This document shows, piece by piece, positions 13,405-23,762 of a stretch of 64,000 nucleotides of DNA. This DNA comes from Reticulascus tulasneorum (taxonomy: Eukaryota; Ascomycota; Sordariomycetes; Glomerellales; Reticulascaceae), in NCBI GenBank assembly GCA_001557505.1, contig LSAX01000003.1, forward strand, positions 2,356,001-2,420,000, read 5' to 3'. The position numbers were made by a program, and so were the translations under genes. Position 1 is the stretch's first letter. Every line of letters begins with the position of its first letter. The notes beneath the pieces are model-generated. The model searched no databases. It was given only the letters and a program-made list of their open reading frames with translations, and was not told the DNA's origin.

Positions 13405-13562
13405 CGAATCGCCTCCCAGGTCACAGCGAAGCCTCGAGCTTCCATCTTGCTCTCTACTTCTTTCCGCTCTTCATTGTTGAGCTTTCCGGCCTCGTGGTAA
13501 GCCAAGACCAATGCCTCGAGGAACTTGGCGTCTGCCCACTTGCCGGAGGTGACTGGTGCCAT
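13405..13562 (-). CDS. Member D: orphan Myb-like first exon
   Basis: A second 158-nt orphan exon, from ATG 13562: KWADAKFLEALVLAY, then EARGFAVTWEAIR, ending in phase 2 at a CG|GTAGGT donor. The 255 bp that follow before member C hold no second exon and look like a pyrimidine-rich leader. Divergence from C is high at the residue level, yet length, frame, phase and donor are kept; a dead copy would be expected to lose these. Splicing to the member B acceptor would need a 989-nt intron, long for this genome. Unspliced, it encodes a 53-residue single-module peptide. Confidence 0.55.
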
Positions 13563-14551
13563 GATTGTACTGAGAGATGATAAATCGTATACTAACGCCC
13601 GAAGTTGTCGAAGAGGAAAGAGAAGAGAGCTTCAGAGATAGCGAGGTATGTTTTCTGTGGAAGGGGGGTAAGGCGGAGCAGGGTGGTGTGTTGATGTTAG
13701 GGTAGGGAGAGAGGTGTGAGTAAAAGGGCTTGGAAGCAGTTGCCGCTGCATATCATACCTCCGTGTGCGCCGAGTCACTTGTCCTTGGTGTGGCCGATTT
13801 TCCGGGCCACCTCCGCGGGTCACGGCCTGAGGCCGGCCCATGCTTCCTTTCATCCCCGTCCACTAAATCCGCTCGACTTACCGTGCCTTTCCATGATCTT
13901 CACCACTACCTAACGGCATTTCAGTCACAGCTGGAACAAAGCCAGAAGCCGCCGGTATGTCACTTATGATAGTTTGACGATATTTCCATAATTCAACAAC
14001 CGCCGCGTTGTCATTCACGGCCTTCCTTGACTAACCAGAGAGGGACATCGCAGAGGATGGAGGGCGGCCCTCAGAACTCCGCAGGCAGTGCGAAATACCC
14101 ACTGAAGCATCGCTGAAGATTGCAGTCCGCCACCTGAGAACAGTATAAATGGCGGGACTGACACAAGAACGGACCGGATGGGGGTAGGACAACTTGATAT
14201 TTTGTGAGTATCGAGAAAGTCTAGACCTCTGACACTGACGAGTCTGCCAACATTGACAAACATCATAGGGCACACCCAACGGTTCCCAGTCATCGGTAAT
14301 GCTCCAAAATCGCCGCGACAAGTCTTCATGAGACCCGGGCGTGTTTCCTGGACCCGACTCGTATAGAATCAGCAGCGCAGTTCAAATCCAAAGACCATTT
14401 GTCGTCCTCGACCTCTACGCTAGGCAGACATCAACTATCCAGTTTCATCTGCGGGTCAACAAGACTGTCCGTTGGAAGCCCAAATCATGGGAAAGCATTC
14501 GGGGCAATCGCAAACCGAGCCAACTCCGTCTTCGACAACAGGAATGCCTGC
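13563..14551. other. Intergenic region between members D and E
   Basis: Contains the pyrimidine-rich promoter and leader of D and the 3' flank of E. Minus-strand open frames near 14.0-14.3 kb were looked at as possible degenerate modules but show no convincing helix pattern. Confidence 0.35.
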
Positions 14552-15551
14552 CTAAGCCTCTCCATAATTGAAGCTTACCGAGTCAGCATCCGAGGAACTA
14601 GACAAGGGAACCAAACAACATCATGAACTTACTCAGACGGGTAAGCATCAACGGGTGCGGGATTGTTATGAGCAGCTAATGCCAGTACAGCCTCGTCATC
14701 GAGAGGCTGTTCCTGGTGTGGCTCGTCAAGCCGGGGTCGCTTCGGGTCATGTTCCTGTTCATGCTCGTCCAACTCCTCGTCGCCTTCATTTGGACCCAAT
14801 TCCTCCGACGGCCCAACAGATCCAGAGTCCATGCTAGGGGGTTGCGGTTGACCTGTCATGTCAACAGGGGCAGGGGGCTGCTTGCGTGGTCTGCCACGGC
14901 CAGGTCCGGGCCGGCGGGTGATGGGATTTTCAGTTGGGTCAGCCTTCCTGACACTCTCGCCGATTCCTCCATTGCCGTCTGCCTTGTGCTGGGCTCGACG
15001 GAGTCCTTGAAAGTGTTGACTATATGGCATCAGTCGACGTACACAAATTGTGCTTAGGTGAGTCGACATTCGACGACCTGGTCCTCAAGCGAGCAAAAGC
15101 AAGACTTTGATGACTCATGAGTTTAAGTCTCTTAGAAAATACAAGCACCACTTGGAAGAAAGAAAGATGTCGAACACGGAGACTTCCGGAAAATGGCCGA
15201 AACGATCGATGGCCTCGCATTGGCAATCAGCTGCACCTGAGCCATGTCTCAATTTGGCATTCAACATCCGCCGCCACCCGGCGCCCCAACTTAGGGACGT
15301 GAAGACAGAAACACAAAGCAATCAAGGATTTGATTGCGCTATTCAAAGGCCAAGGAAGAAAGGGACAAGATGGAAGACACTCAGACTTACCGACATCCTT
15401 CATTGGTGAAGCCATAGCCGAGCGACCGCATGTGATTTCCGATTGTGGTCCATTCAGAACCGCTGATGACACCAATGTTCTTCACCGATAAGATGGTAAA
15501 GAACAGGTCCTTGTCGGCCCGGTCATTCCAGTTCTTATTCATGTTGGCCAT
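14552..15551 (-). CDS. Myb/SANT-like AT-hook protein, cluster member E
   Basis: Exon 1 is 15551-15391 and exon 2 starts at 15019, across a 371-nt intron, the longest coding intron in the cluster. The module is the clearest here: NWNDRADKDLFFTILSVKN, then SEWTTIGNHMRSLGYGFT, then CRQHFQGLRRAQ. An AT-hook (GRGRPRK) sits at residues ~94-101, then a Pro/acidic linker. Read straight on, the frame stops at 14629 (183 residues). A GTAAGT donor at 14632 and a TCTAG acceptor at 14598 would remove 35 nt and add a tail ending FNYGEA at 14552 (197 residues), which resembles tails of other members. I favour the spliced form, but 35 nt is very short for an intron. Confidence 0.75.
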
Positions 15552-17957
15552 TGGCGACGATGAATGGGACGTACAAGCAAGATGCTTTTCGACTTAGAGG
15601 CTCCAAAAAAAAGTCCTGGCTGCTAGCAGTCCTAACAGCTCGGATGGATCAAATGAGAAAATTGGTAGTGGGAAATTGGTAGAGAACGATGGAGCTGGGG
15701 GACTGGCTGGCTGGGTGAAGGCTGGAGCCAGCGGGTCCGTGCGCCTAAGCGAACTGGCAACCCACGTGCTTCGGTCTAACGTTCGACCGACCAAAAGACA
15801 CTGTTCAAAAGATATCAGAGTCTGTGTGAAGGAGTTGACGATATGCGCCATGGGGAAGGCTGTTATCGACCTTCGCGCAGCACAGTTGTGGCAGCGTGAA
15901 GTTTGGATTACATGGGGGAGGTGAGGAAGCTCTCAACCGTGAGCTGGGGAAGGGTGGATATGGAAGATGGCCCGAGCTTCAGAAGACTGCCGACGTTTAT
16001 CCGGTTAAACCAAAGTATCAAGGACCCAACAAATCCCTGGTGGAGTGTTTAGGAGGCTCCATGCACATACAAAGCTGGCTTGCGCCCGAGGACGAAGGCA
16101 AGGCCCGGGCTGGGTAAGATGGAAACAAATCCAGTGATGGCTATCACACGGCTGGCTTTCACATGGCACGATCAGATAACTGAACGACGTATCAATTGAG
16201 CTTCATGGATCTTGCTTGGAACCGCTGATAAATCCTCGCAACGACTTACACAATAGCCCTTTTGGCTCGCAGACACGAGGCAGGCTTATTGCTGCATGTG
16301 CTGTCTGCAAACAAAACTCTAAGGTGCAGAGTAGCCAACCGAGTTCGCCCCTCGAGGTGCGAGTCTGGACGCATGGGATGGATGTGATTGGTTTACAGCT
16401 GGCGCAGAAACGCCAAATTCACGATTCACATAATATGGCGTATGAGCTGCGAAGTAGCATTGGTTGGTGCAACGGAGAGACGCTGGATGGGAAAGAAGAA
16501 ATTCTTCAGCGGTGGCAGCGACTCTAGCAATTACCTAGTACAGCTTCTTGTGGCGCATCGGCGAGGGTTTGAAAAGCCACAACATCAAGGAACATACAAT
16601 ACAGCCTTGCCTACGGACTACCTACCTACCAAGTAAGGGAGGGCGATTCCATCATTCAACAACATGATTCTGATATCCAGATATGCCCGACTGGCACCTG
16701 ACCAGCAGAGAATGCAGATGCAGAATACCCGTGCGTGTCTCGAATGGATGGACATAATCTGTACGCAGTAAGGTATTTATTATCATGAGGAACTCGCCGA
16801 GTAGTATCCATTATTAAATCATCGAAGACAAGTACTGGGCTACGAAGGTTCCGCTCATCTGCATGTCTCGCCGCTTTTGCTCTTACACCATTCGGCCGAA
16901 CCCCCTACAGATGGCAGAATAAAAAAAGCCAAGCGAAAACGCTCAGGCAGCCACGGGGGCTGCCTACACGAAAAAGGCAAGTTACCGCGCATTGACAATG
17001 GGGAACTCCAAAAAAGTGCATCACGTGGTTTCGTGGGAACCTGGCAACACAGTGCCCCCCGAAGGCTTTCGCGAAAACGCGTCTCCCAACCACCTCACCT
17101 CTTCCCACCACATTTCGTCCAGGACAGATTGAACCCGCAATCTACCTGGATCCGGGTCAGAACCTTGCAATTCAATTCCAAATCGCACTGCGACTGCGTT
17201 GGCGAATTTTCCAGAGTCCCATACGTCTATTGATTCTCAAACGGCGAACTTGTAGGAAATCCAGACATCGAGAGGTCATCCCACCAACCCTCCACTGAAA
17301 GCGCAACCCAACCACTGCCGATTGTGCAGCATCCCGTATCTGAGGAGGGGGGCAGCCTCATTTCTTATTTCAGGCAGCAAGCCCGTCAGACGGGACTATT
17401 ATTTCTCCAAAATGCCGATTAAAAATCCAAGGGCAGTGGACGGCATCTGCTGTGTCCACTACCGTTGGGTCGCTTCGGTGCACACATCCCGCATCTTGTG
17501 CTGCATTCTTGGATCGTTTGGGAAATCCCCCAATCAATCGCCCAGCCTCTGCCTGTGTTGCCGAAAGCTCTCACGGGGGCTCATCTGTGAGGGAGGGATG
17601 TCCAGATGCAGACCGTAGGTATCCCACTGATGATGCTTCATACGTTGAGCGGCTCGATATGGCGCTCGGCCAGCAGTGGGGATTGTGCCAATCACTGCCG
17701 AGACAATGATGAGATCAAGGCGAGACGCAAACAGCCAATCGCCCCAACCTCCTCAATTTCCCGCATGCTTTAGGGTGCGCTCGAGATGACTCACAGTTGA
17801 TCTCACGCACCATGTTTCGTACCATCCACCTGTCTCGACCCCATTAATATCCCTGTCTGGCCACGTCCGAATGGTCTGGTGTTCCTGGATCTTGCATATG
17901 GCGGCCAGTTAGTGAGTTGTCCGGCCGAAAGGGCAGCTATTTCTTTTTTGTCGTGTG

Positions 17958-17982
17958 CCACCCACCACCCACCACCCACCAA
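17958..17982. repeat. CCACCCA-type low-complexity tract
   Basis: Imperfect 7-bp repetition of ccaccca/acccacc over about 25 bp in the gene-free core. Confidence 0.7.
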
Positions 17983-18073
17983 TGGTCTACCTACCTCTCT
18001 GTATCTATTTAGTTGTACGATCGTAGGCACTTATAGGTAGTACGTAGGCGTGGGTACACAGATAATTAATTGG

Positions 18074-18107
18074 CGACTCAATCCTAATCGCGACTCAATC
18101 CTAATCG
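18074..18107. repeat. Perfect 17-bp direct tandem duplication
   Basis: The unit cgactcaatcctaatcg occurs twice back to back, followed by a partial third copy (cgac). It is non-coding, in the core of the cluster. Confidence 0.9.
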
Positions 18108-19265
18108 CGACGCAAATTGCTTCGCAAGGGCATGTCCGTAGACTGTTGGCGCCCGAGTACCTACTACTGTACGTACTTCGTAGTAAGTTAACTTACCTAC
18201 CTTAGGCATGTAGTAGGAGAGGCGGATGCGTAGGAATCTCTGCCGCGGAAGTGGTTGCATTCTGGCGGGCACGCTAAGCCGGAAGCTTTTGCAGCTCGCT
18301 GCGGCATGGTCATCTCGACAATCGTTCATTCGTCATCTTTGCTTTTTTCGCAGTGTCTGTCCTTGTCTCACCGGCTTATGTGCAGGGGTATCGATAAAAG
18401 AATAAAGAAAAAGCCCACTCAAAAACCCCTCTACGCGAAGGCACGGGGTTCCGCGACAGCCTGCGACTCCTCATCCCCACCAATTCGCGACCCATTCATC
18501 CACCGAGCCACGGTCCCTACCCCCCCCTCTCTCCACCAACGTCACCCAGACGAGGGATCATCGCAATCAATGCCTGGTCGTAGCTCCAGGCAACCAAGGC
18601 CATATTTTGAATGGCGTTTGTCCTTTTGGATCGTTTGCCACTACGGCTGCATACATAAATGTCGGTCCATGCTACCCTTTCCCGCGTAGTCTGTCGAGAA
18701 AGGGACCTCTTGTTCCTATCGTGGCGCTTTGACTCCCCCTGCTCTCTCTGCCCATTGAGTGCTCGCCCTCCCCAACAAAGATTTTGTTGCATATCCATTC
18801 CCTTCTGGCGATGGTCCCCGGGTTCTTCGAAGGAGCCTTATCAAAAGTATTAAGAGAAACCCCGTCCATGATCTAAGCCGTGCGGCTGTCTGCCGATTGC
18901 AATCCTTGTCCGCCATTTTTTGTCTGCGTCGTCTTCCTTGGAAACCCCCCGCCGCCCGCCATACCAGGGTGACCGGTCTTGTCCCAAGCGGTCGAGCAAT
19001 TCTCAAAAGGGTCCAACTCTGCTGACTCGACTGCCATATATCTTGCCGGCCTTGCCTCGCCAATCTTCACAGTGACTCATCCTTCTTATTCCAACCCCAC
19101 ACTTTCATCTCGTGTGCTGGTCGACTGAGCTGAGGCAAGGCTTACGCCACCATCTCGTGCAGTTCAAATTGCTCTTCTTCCTCCAACTCACCACCGGCAA
19201 GCTCTTGTTTTCGAGACCAGTTCGGCTGTCCCAGTAGGCCAGCCAGCTCGAACACCACCAGCATC

Positions 19266-20118
19266 ATGGCCTCCAGCACGGACAATCAGATGACAAGATT
19301 CCTCTTCGCCATCTTGAAGCAGAAGAATCTAAAGGACGTGAGTTTGCATCTTCAAGACCATAACCACAATGTTACATCCTTGCTAAGCCGTTGACCAGAT
19401 TGACTGGACCGCCGTGGCACATGATCCGATACTTTCCCAACCCATCACAAATGGCCACGCCGCCAGAATGCGATATTCCCGCTTCCGCTCGGCGATGCTA
19501 GGCCTCGAACCGCAGAAGCGAAACCGGCCAGCCGGGAGCAAGAACCGTGTCAGCAAACCGAAGAAGGAGCAGAAGCCGAAAAAGGAAGAAGATGCTGTCA
19601 AACCGGAGCCGGGGGTCGGCGACAGCATATCCTACTCTGATGTTCGTGCCCGATCTCCGACCACGGTTAAAAAAGAGCCTGGCCAGCCGGCTTATCTTCA
19701 ACAGTTTACCCCGACGTCCATGGCATCGCCCGCCATGCCGGATTGCCATTCGTCCCTCCAGTCGAGATTGCTCACGCCTTGCAGCGATGACATGCTGCCC
19801 ACAACACAGGCTCTCGGGTTCAGCCCTTCCATGGGCTCGACATCCGCATTCGATCTCTCCCCGGTGGGCCATTGCAGCCACGACCACGATCACCATCACG
19901 ATCATGGACACGAGCACGGTTCATGGAACTCGAGTCCCATCTACTCTGCTTTCGACGTTGCATATGGTATTGATGGATATGGAGCTGGAAGCATGTGTGA
20001 TCACCACCACGATCACATGGATGATGTGCATGACCACTCTGGTATGGGAGATTCAGTGACAGGGCACGTGGATGTCAAGAACGAGCACTGGGATAATCAG
20101 TATCACCCTCATCAGTAG
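19266..20118 (+). CDS. Myb-like DNA-binding protein with His-rich tail, member F
   Basis: Exons 19266-19337 and 19399-20118 give 263 residues. The N-terminal ~55 residues match the fungal Myb_DNA-bind_8 type: QMTRFLFAILKQK, then IDWTAVAHD, then HAARMRYSRFRSAMLGL. The intron lies in phase 0 just before IDW, the same place as the first intron of member I. A basic linker (SKPKKEQKPKKEED) could be a nuclear signal. The distal part holds two His/Asp-rich patches, about residues 182-198 (SHDHDHHHDHGHEHG) and 226-238. Such patches often bind Zn, Ni or Cu ions, so metal-dependent behaviour is possible but unproven. Function is otherwise unknown. It is the longest F-I type member. Confidence 0.85.
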
Positions 20119-21829
20119 ATACCCTTTCACGCTAGATGCTTCGAGAGAGAAGCTGGGTCGGTGGTGTATCAGGTGATCAAATTGGAATGTACGATGTTGT
20201 CGCGGCTGTGGGCAGGGTATTCTGTGCTGGCCACTCCGCTCCCTACAATGGCTGGTTAAGGCCTGGGCTAATGATCTACACAAGGGAATGGGCTTAAAAT
20301 GGCTGGGTGTTGTCTTCAACCAAGTGTTACGGATCTAGCGATACTAGAAATCATGATAATGCCACGCTCCTTGTCCCTTGGTGTATGTGATAATGCGAAC
20401 TGTAAGTCTCCTCCAGACCATCTCTGCCAAAGATCCGGTCCACGTTCTTGGAGGCGAACTGTAGGTGAAATGCAAGATAAGACGGAATAATGCAATGGGA
20501 CGGAAGCTGTAATAACACCAGCGGAATGGTTCCGAATGGCCAATCATCTCTCACAGTTAGTTACCAAGTTTGCCATACAACACCCAACAAGCACCTGTGT
20601 CATGGCTCCGGATACCATTGCAACTCTCAACCTCGCATGAGCTCTGTCTGTTGCCTTTGCAAGGGGTGGTGGTTGATGACCGCCATCTTTCATTTACATT
20701 CCTTACGGCTTTATTACCAGTCCATCTCCATGGATTATATGTGAACGACTTCCAGATGAGCCTGCTTGCACGGACTTGCAGGACATTACATATAACAACC
20801 TCAAAGAGAGTTCGATCAAGGCACTCTGAGTCATGATTTAAAGGGGTCCGGTTCTGATATTCACAAGCCCCAGTCGAACACGCCTAATTCTTCACCAGAC
20901 GGAGTCTGTAGTCATGCCCTCCGATATGGATTGGGTAATTATAGTCACGCATCCAGTGAGTAAGATGCTTTGACTCGTGCAAATTTCAGATGGTCAAGAT
21001 ACTACTGTACCGCCACATGGTCAAGCAAAACACAGCTGATGAGGTGCCTTGGTTCGACACCCGGCTGCCGTGGCGCCTGCCGGGGCTCCAGCCGGAAGTG
21101 GGTCTGTGCAAGGGCCGCGAGCTCCGCTGGTTGACCACCCCCGTCCTCCGTCTTATTCCATAACGGGCGGGTACCCGTGTTGACCTCCTACCTCGACAAT
21201 GCCTCGATGCTAGCCCTAACCTAGCTCTGTGCACACGAACCCAATCTGTCTTTCCACTATTTTCTTTCCTCACAACACCCCTCCGCTTTGTTACCTTCTC
21301 TTCCGGACAACACACTTCTGCCACTCAAGGATATCTTGGTAAGCTTCACTTCTCCTCCCTACTCCTACACATACATATACACTCCTTATATGGCCGGAAC
21401 GGATATATCCCTGCCATCGCCTTCTCCATCTGGAAGACTCGGAGGTGAAGTTTGTCTTCCGCGAGAAGTGGCCATCATCCGCTTCCCAAACATCTCGTGC
21501 CCTGCTTCCACCTCTCAAAGCATCACATCCTGTACACATCATGCTACAAGATAGTGTGCAGTCTACATCCTAGCCTGCTGTCTTCTGGTCATCGGCGGAG
21601 AGTCTCACGCTAGATTACTCTCTGTTCGTATCTAGCTCTCGTCCTGCCGTCATAACTACTCATCATTCCACATGGTATGCGTACCATATACTAACCGATA
21701 TTCTATAGACTCTTGAGAGTATCACAGCTATATAAAACCACTACGAACCTTTCTCAACAACATCTTAAGTAAGTTTTTCTTCAAGTCGTTGGCGTTGCTT
21801 CCTTGGCTGACCTTCCAGAGAAGACAAAC
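20119..21829. other. Intergenic region between members F and G
   Basis: 1.7 kb without a supported gene. The right end holds the TATA element and leader intron of member G. The remainder shows no repeats or RNA genes that I can recognise. Confidence 0.4.
21728..21818 (+). promoter_or_regulatory. TATA box and 5' leader intron of member G
   Basis: A TATATAAAA element at 21729-21737 lies about 95 bp before the ATG. A 50-nt leader intron with GTAAGT donor (21769), GGCTGACC branch-like site and TTCCAG acceptor (21818) follows, ending 11 nt before the start codon. Confidence 0.6.
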
Positions 21830-22285
21830 ATGGCCGACAACACCCCCAAGCCAAATCCTGCTGAGGCTCTATTCTTCTATTCGATCATCAAGAACATGAA
21901 GAACCGCCCTGAGGTCGACTGGGACATTGTTGCCTCAGATTCCGGCTTCAAAAATGCCGATGTCGCAAGGGTGCGTTCTCTACCCCGTCTTTTTATGATC
22001 CTTAACTGAAAATAATCATTCATATTCTCTGCTCAGAGTCGCTTCGGACAAATCAAGCGCAAGTATGGTCTTTCCGATACTCCAAAGCGCGCGGCCCCCA
22101 AAAAGGCTTCGGGTGCTGCTCCAATCACCCCTTCCAAGGTCAAGAAACCCACCGGTCGTGTCGGCTCCAAGGGAAAGAAGCCCCCCAAGAAGGAGAAGAT
22201 TGAAGCGGACGACGACGAAGTCGAAGAAAAGTCTGTCAAGGGAGAAGATCATGCAGACGCTGATTCCTCCAGCCCAAAGATCTAA
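21830..22285 (+). CDS. Myb-like DNA-binding protein, cluster member G
   Basis: Exons 21830-21970 and 22037-22285 give 129 residues. The module reads AEALFFYSIIKNMKNRP, then EVDWDIVASDSGFKN, then ARSRFGQIKRKYGL. The phase-0 intron falls just before SRFGQ, again at the third helix. A Lys/Pro/Ala linker (VKKPTGRVGSKGKK, PPKKEK) is followed by a short acidic tail ending SSPKI. The acceptor is CAGAG; the second AG would shift frame, so the first is used. The ATG at 21830 follows a leader intron. Nuclear DNA binding inferred from fold. Confidence 0.85.
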
Positions 22286-23164
22286 CTGAGTTTCTGGTTT
22301 CACCATTCCCGTCTTATCAGGAGTCTTTGCTGCTCTGCCAGTTTCTACTCTTTTCCACCTTATCGCAGGAGGAAGGCCCCGATTTGGAATCAGAAGTCAC
22401 AGGAATAGACAGTGGAGGGGGGGGGGGGGGATTTCTAGATACGCTTTGCTTTTGTGTGTTCTCTCAACGAGAATTCGTCCGCAGTCATGACATACCGGGC
22501 CGGTTATGCCCTTAGGTAGCATCAAATTCAAACGATGTGAATGGAACACACCCCTCGCGTTCACCTACTTTAAGTCGCAATCCTACGTTCCAGTAGATGA
22601 CCGTCGTCGTTTCTCCTCTTACTGTAATGGGCCTATTTGTAGCAGAGGCTGCAAAATCAGCATATTTACTATGGCTATCACTCGACCCATGATCACAATT
22701 TAGTATCACTCAAGCGTATCTAATGGTCTCATAATAATTCTATGGCAGTCGGGCTTTTTGAAGTCATCTTTGTACAGAGGCGGCTGGAAGCCACTAACTA
22801 GGCGTCTAAGTATTGTAAAATAGACGATTGCCTTACCAGGCGGTTCAGCGTCTGGAAGTTTCCGCCATCTCAGAATCATATCACCTTCAACCCAGTAGCC
22901 TGAGCAGCTAGGTGCCAGGAATCTATAAAGTCACGGGCTGCAGTCCCACCTTCCTACTTTCCTTCCTCCATTCTAGCCACTCATCTAGGCATTTCCCCAA
23001 TACCTTTTCATACCTCGCAACCTCAGAGTTAGTCGCAACCGACACCCGCAGATTTCGTCGCCTTCCTGATATTGGATCTCAGATATCCGCTACTATTAGC
23101 AAATACACCATCCCTCGTCAAGTAAGTCATATCACACATATGAAAACACTCTCCTTCCGTACTA
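22286..23164. other. Intergenic region between members G and H
   Basis: Holds a 14-G homopolymer (22417-22430) in the 3' flank of G, a TATAAAG element near 22925, and the leader of H including a probable leader intron from 23122 to 23174. No gene. Confidence 0.4.
22417..22430. repeat. G14 homopolymer
   Basis: Run of 14 G in the presumed 3' untranslated region of member G. Length may be unreliable in the assembly. Confidence 0.9.
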
Positions 23165-23176
23165 ATGACCGAAGAC

Positions 23177-23762
23177 ATGGCTCCCAAGAAACCCACGACC
23201 ACTGACACCGCCCCTGCCTCTGGCGGTGCCGGTGAGAAGTCGACAATGACCGACAATGAAATGAAGTTCATCAAGGCAATGTTCGACAACATGACCACCC
23301 GTCCTGATGCCAACTGGGACAAGGTCGCCTCGGACCTCACTCTCAAGGACGCCAAATGCGCGAAGGAGAGATTCAGACAGATGTCCAAGCGCCACGGATG
23401 GGGAGCCGAGGCAGGTGCTATGGTTGGCAGTCCTGCCAAGGCTAAGAGTGCTGCTGCTCCCAAGGATCCGAGCAAGGTCACCAAGACTCGTACTCCGAAG
23501 AAAAAGGCACCTGCCAAAAAGAAGGTATGAGATACTTGCCATTCTATATTCTTACACACGACATTCCCCATCATTGCAGCCTTATGCTAATGTGTAATCA
23601 ATGTCGCAGGCCAAGAAGGAGGATGTCGACTCGGACGAGCCTGAATCACCTAAGCTGAGCGACAGCGAGGAGAAGAGTCTTGATATGAAGGATGAGGATG
23701 ACGATATGGACGTTGAGAAGGACGACACTGAGCCTGTTCCTTATGTTGATGGAGAGATCTAG
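23177..23762 (+). CDS. Myb-like DNA-binding protein, cluster member H
   Basis: Exons 23177-23524 and 23610-23762 give 166 residues. The module is NEMKFIKAMFDNMTTRP, then ANWDKVASDLTLKD, then AKERFRQMSKRHGW, very close to member G. Unlike the others it has no intron inside the module; its intron is in the Lys-rich linker (KKKAPAKKK). The tail is strongly acidic (KDEDDDMDVEKDD) and ends VDGEI. An in-frame ATG at 23165 would add four residues, but it lies in a TACTAAT branch-like site of a probable leader intron ending in GAAG before ACATGG, so 23177 is preferred. Probable nuclear DNA-binding protein. Confidence 0.83.

Larger units (their letters stand above)
15552..19265. other. Gene-free core of the Myb-like cluster
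   Basis: About 3.7 kb between divergent members E and F with no supported gene on either strand; open frames are short, without family features or splice partners. It contains a perfect 17-bp direct repeat (18074-18107), a CCACC-rich tract near 17958-17982 and, to the right, a long pyrimidine-rich promoter and leader for F. A CACGTG site is at 17032. No tRNA, rRNA or transposon sequence was recognised. Confidence 0.5.

Noticed and set aside
14015..14329. Possible extra degenerate Myb-like module between D and E (DDWEPLGV)
   Set aside because: Only one short stretch resembles helix 2; no matching helix 1 or donor in the family phase.
14371..14400. tRNA B-box-like GTTCAAATCC
   Set aside because: No matching A box, acceptor stem or anticodon arm around it.
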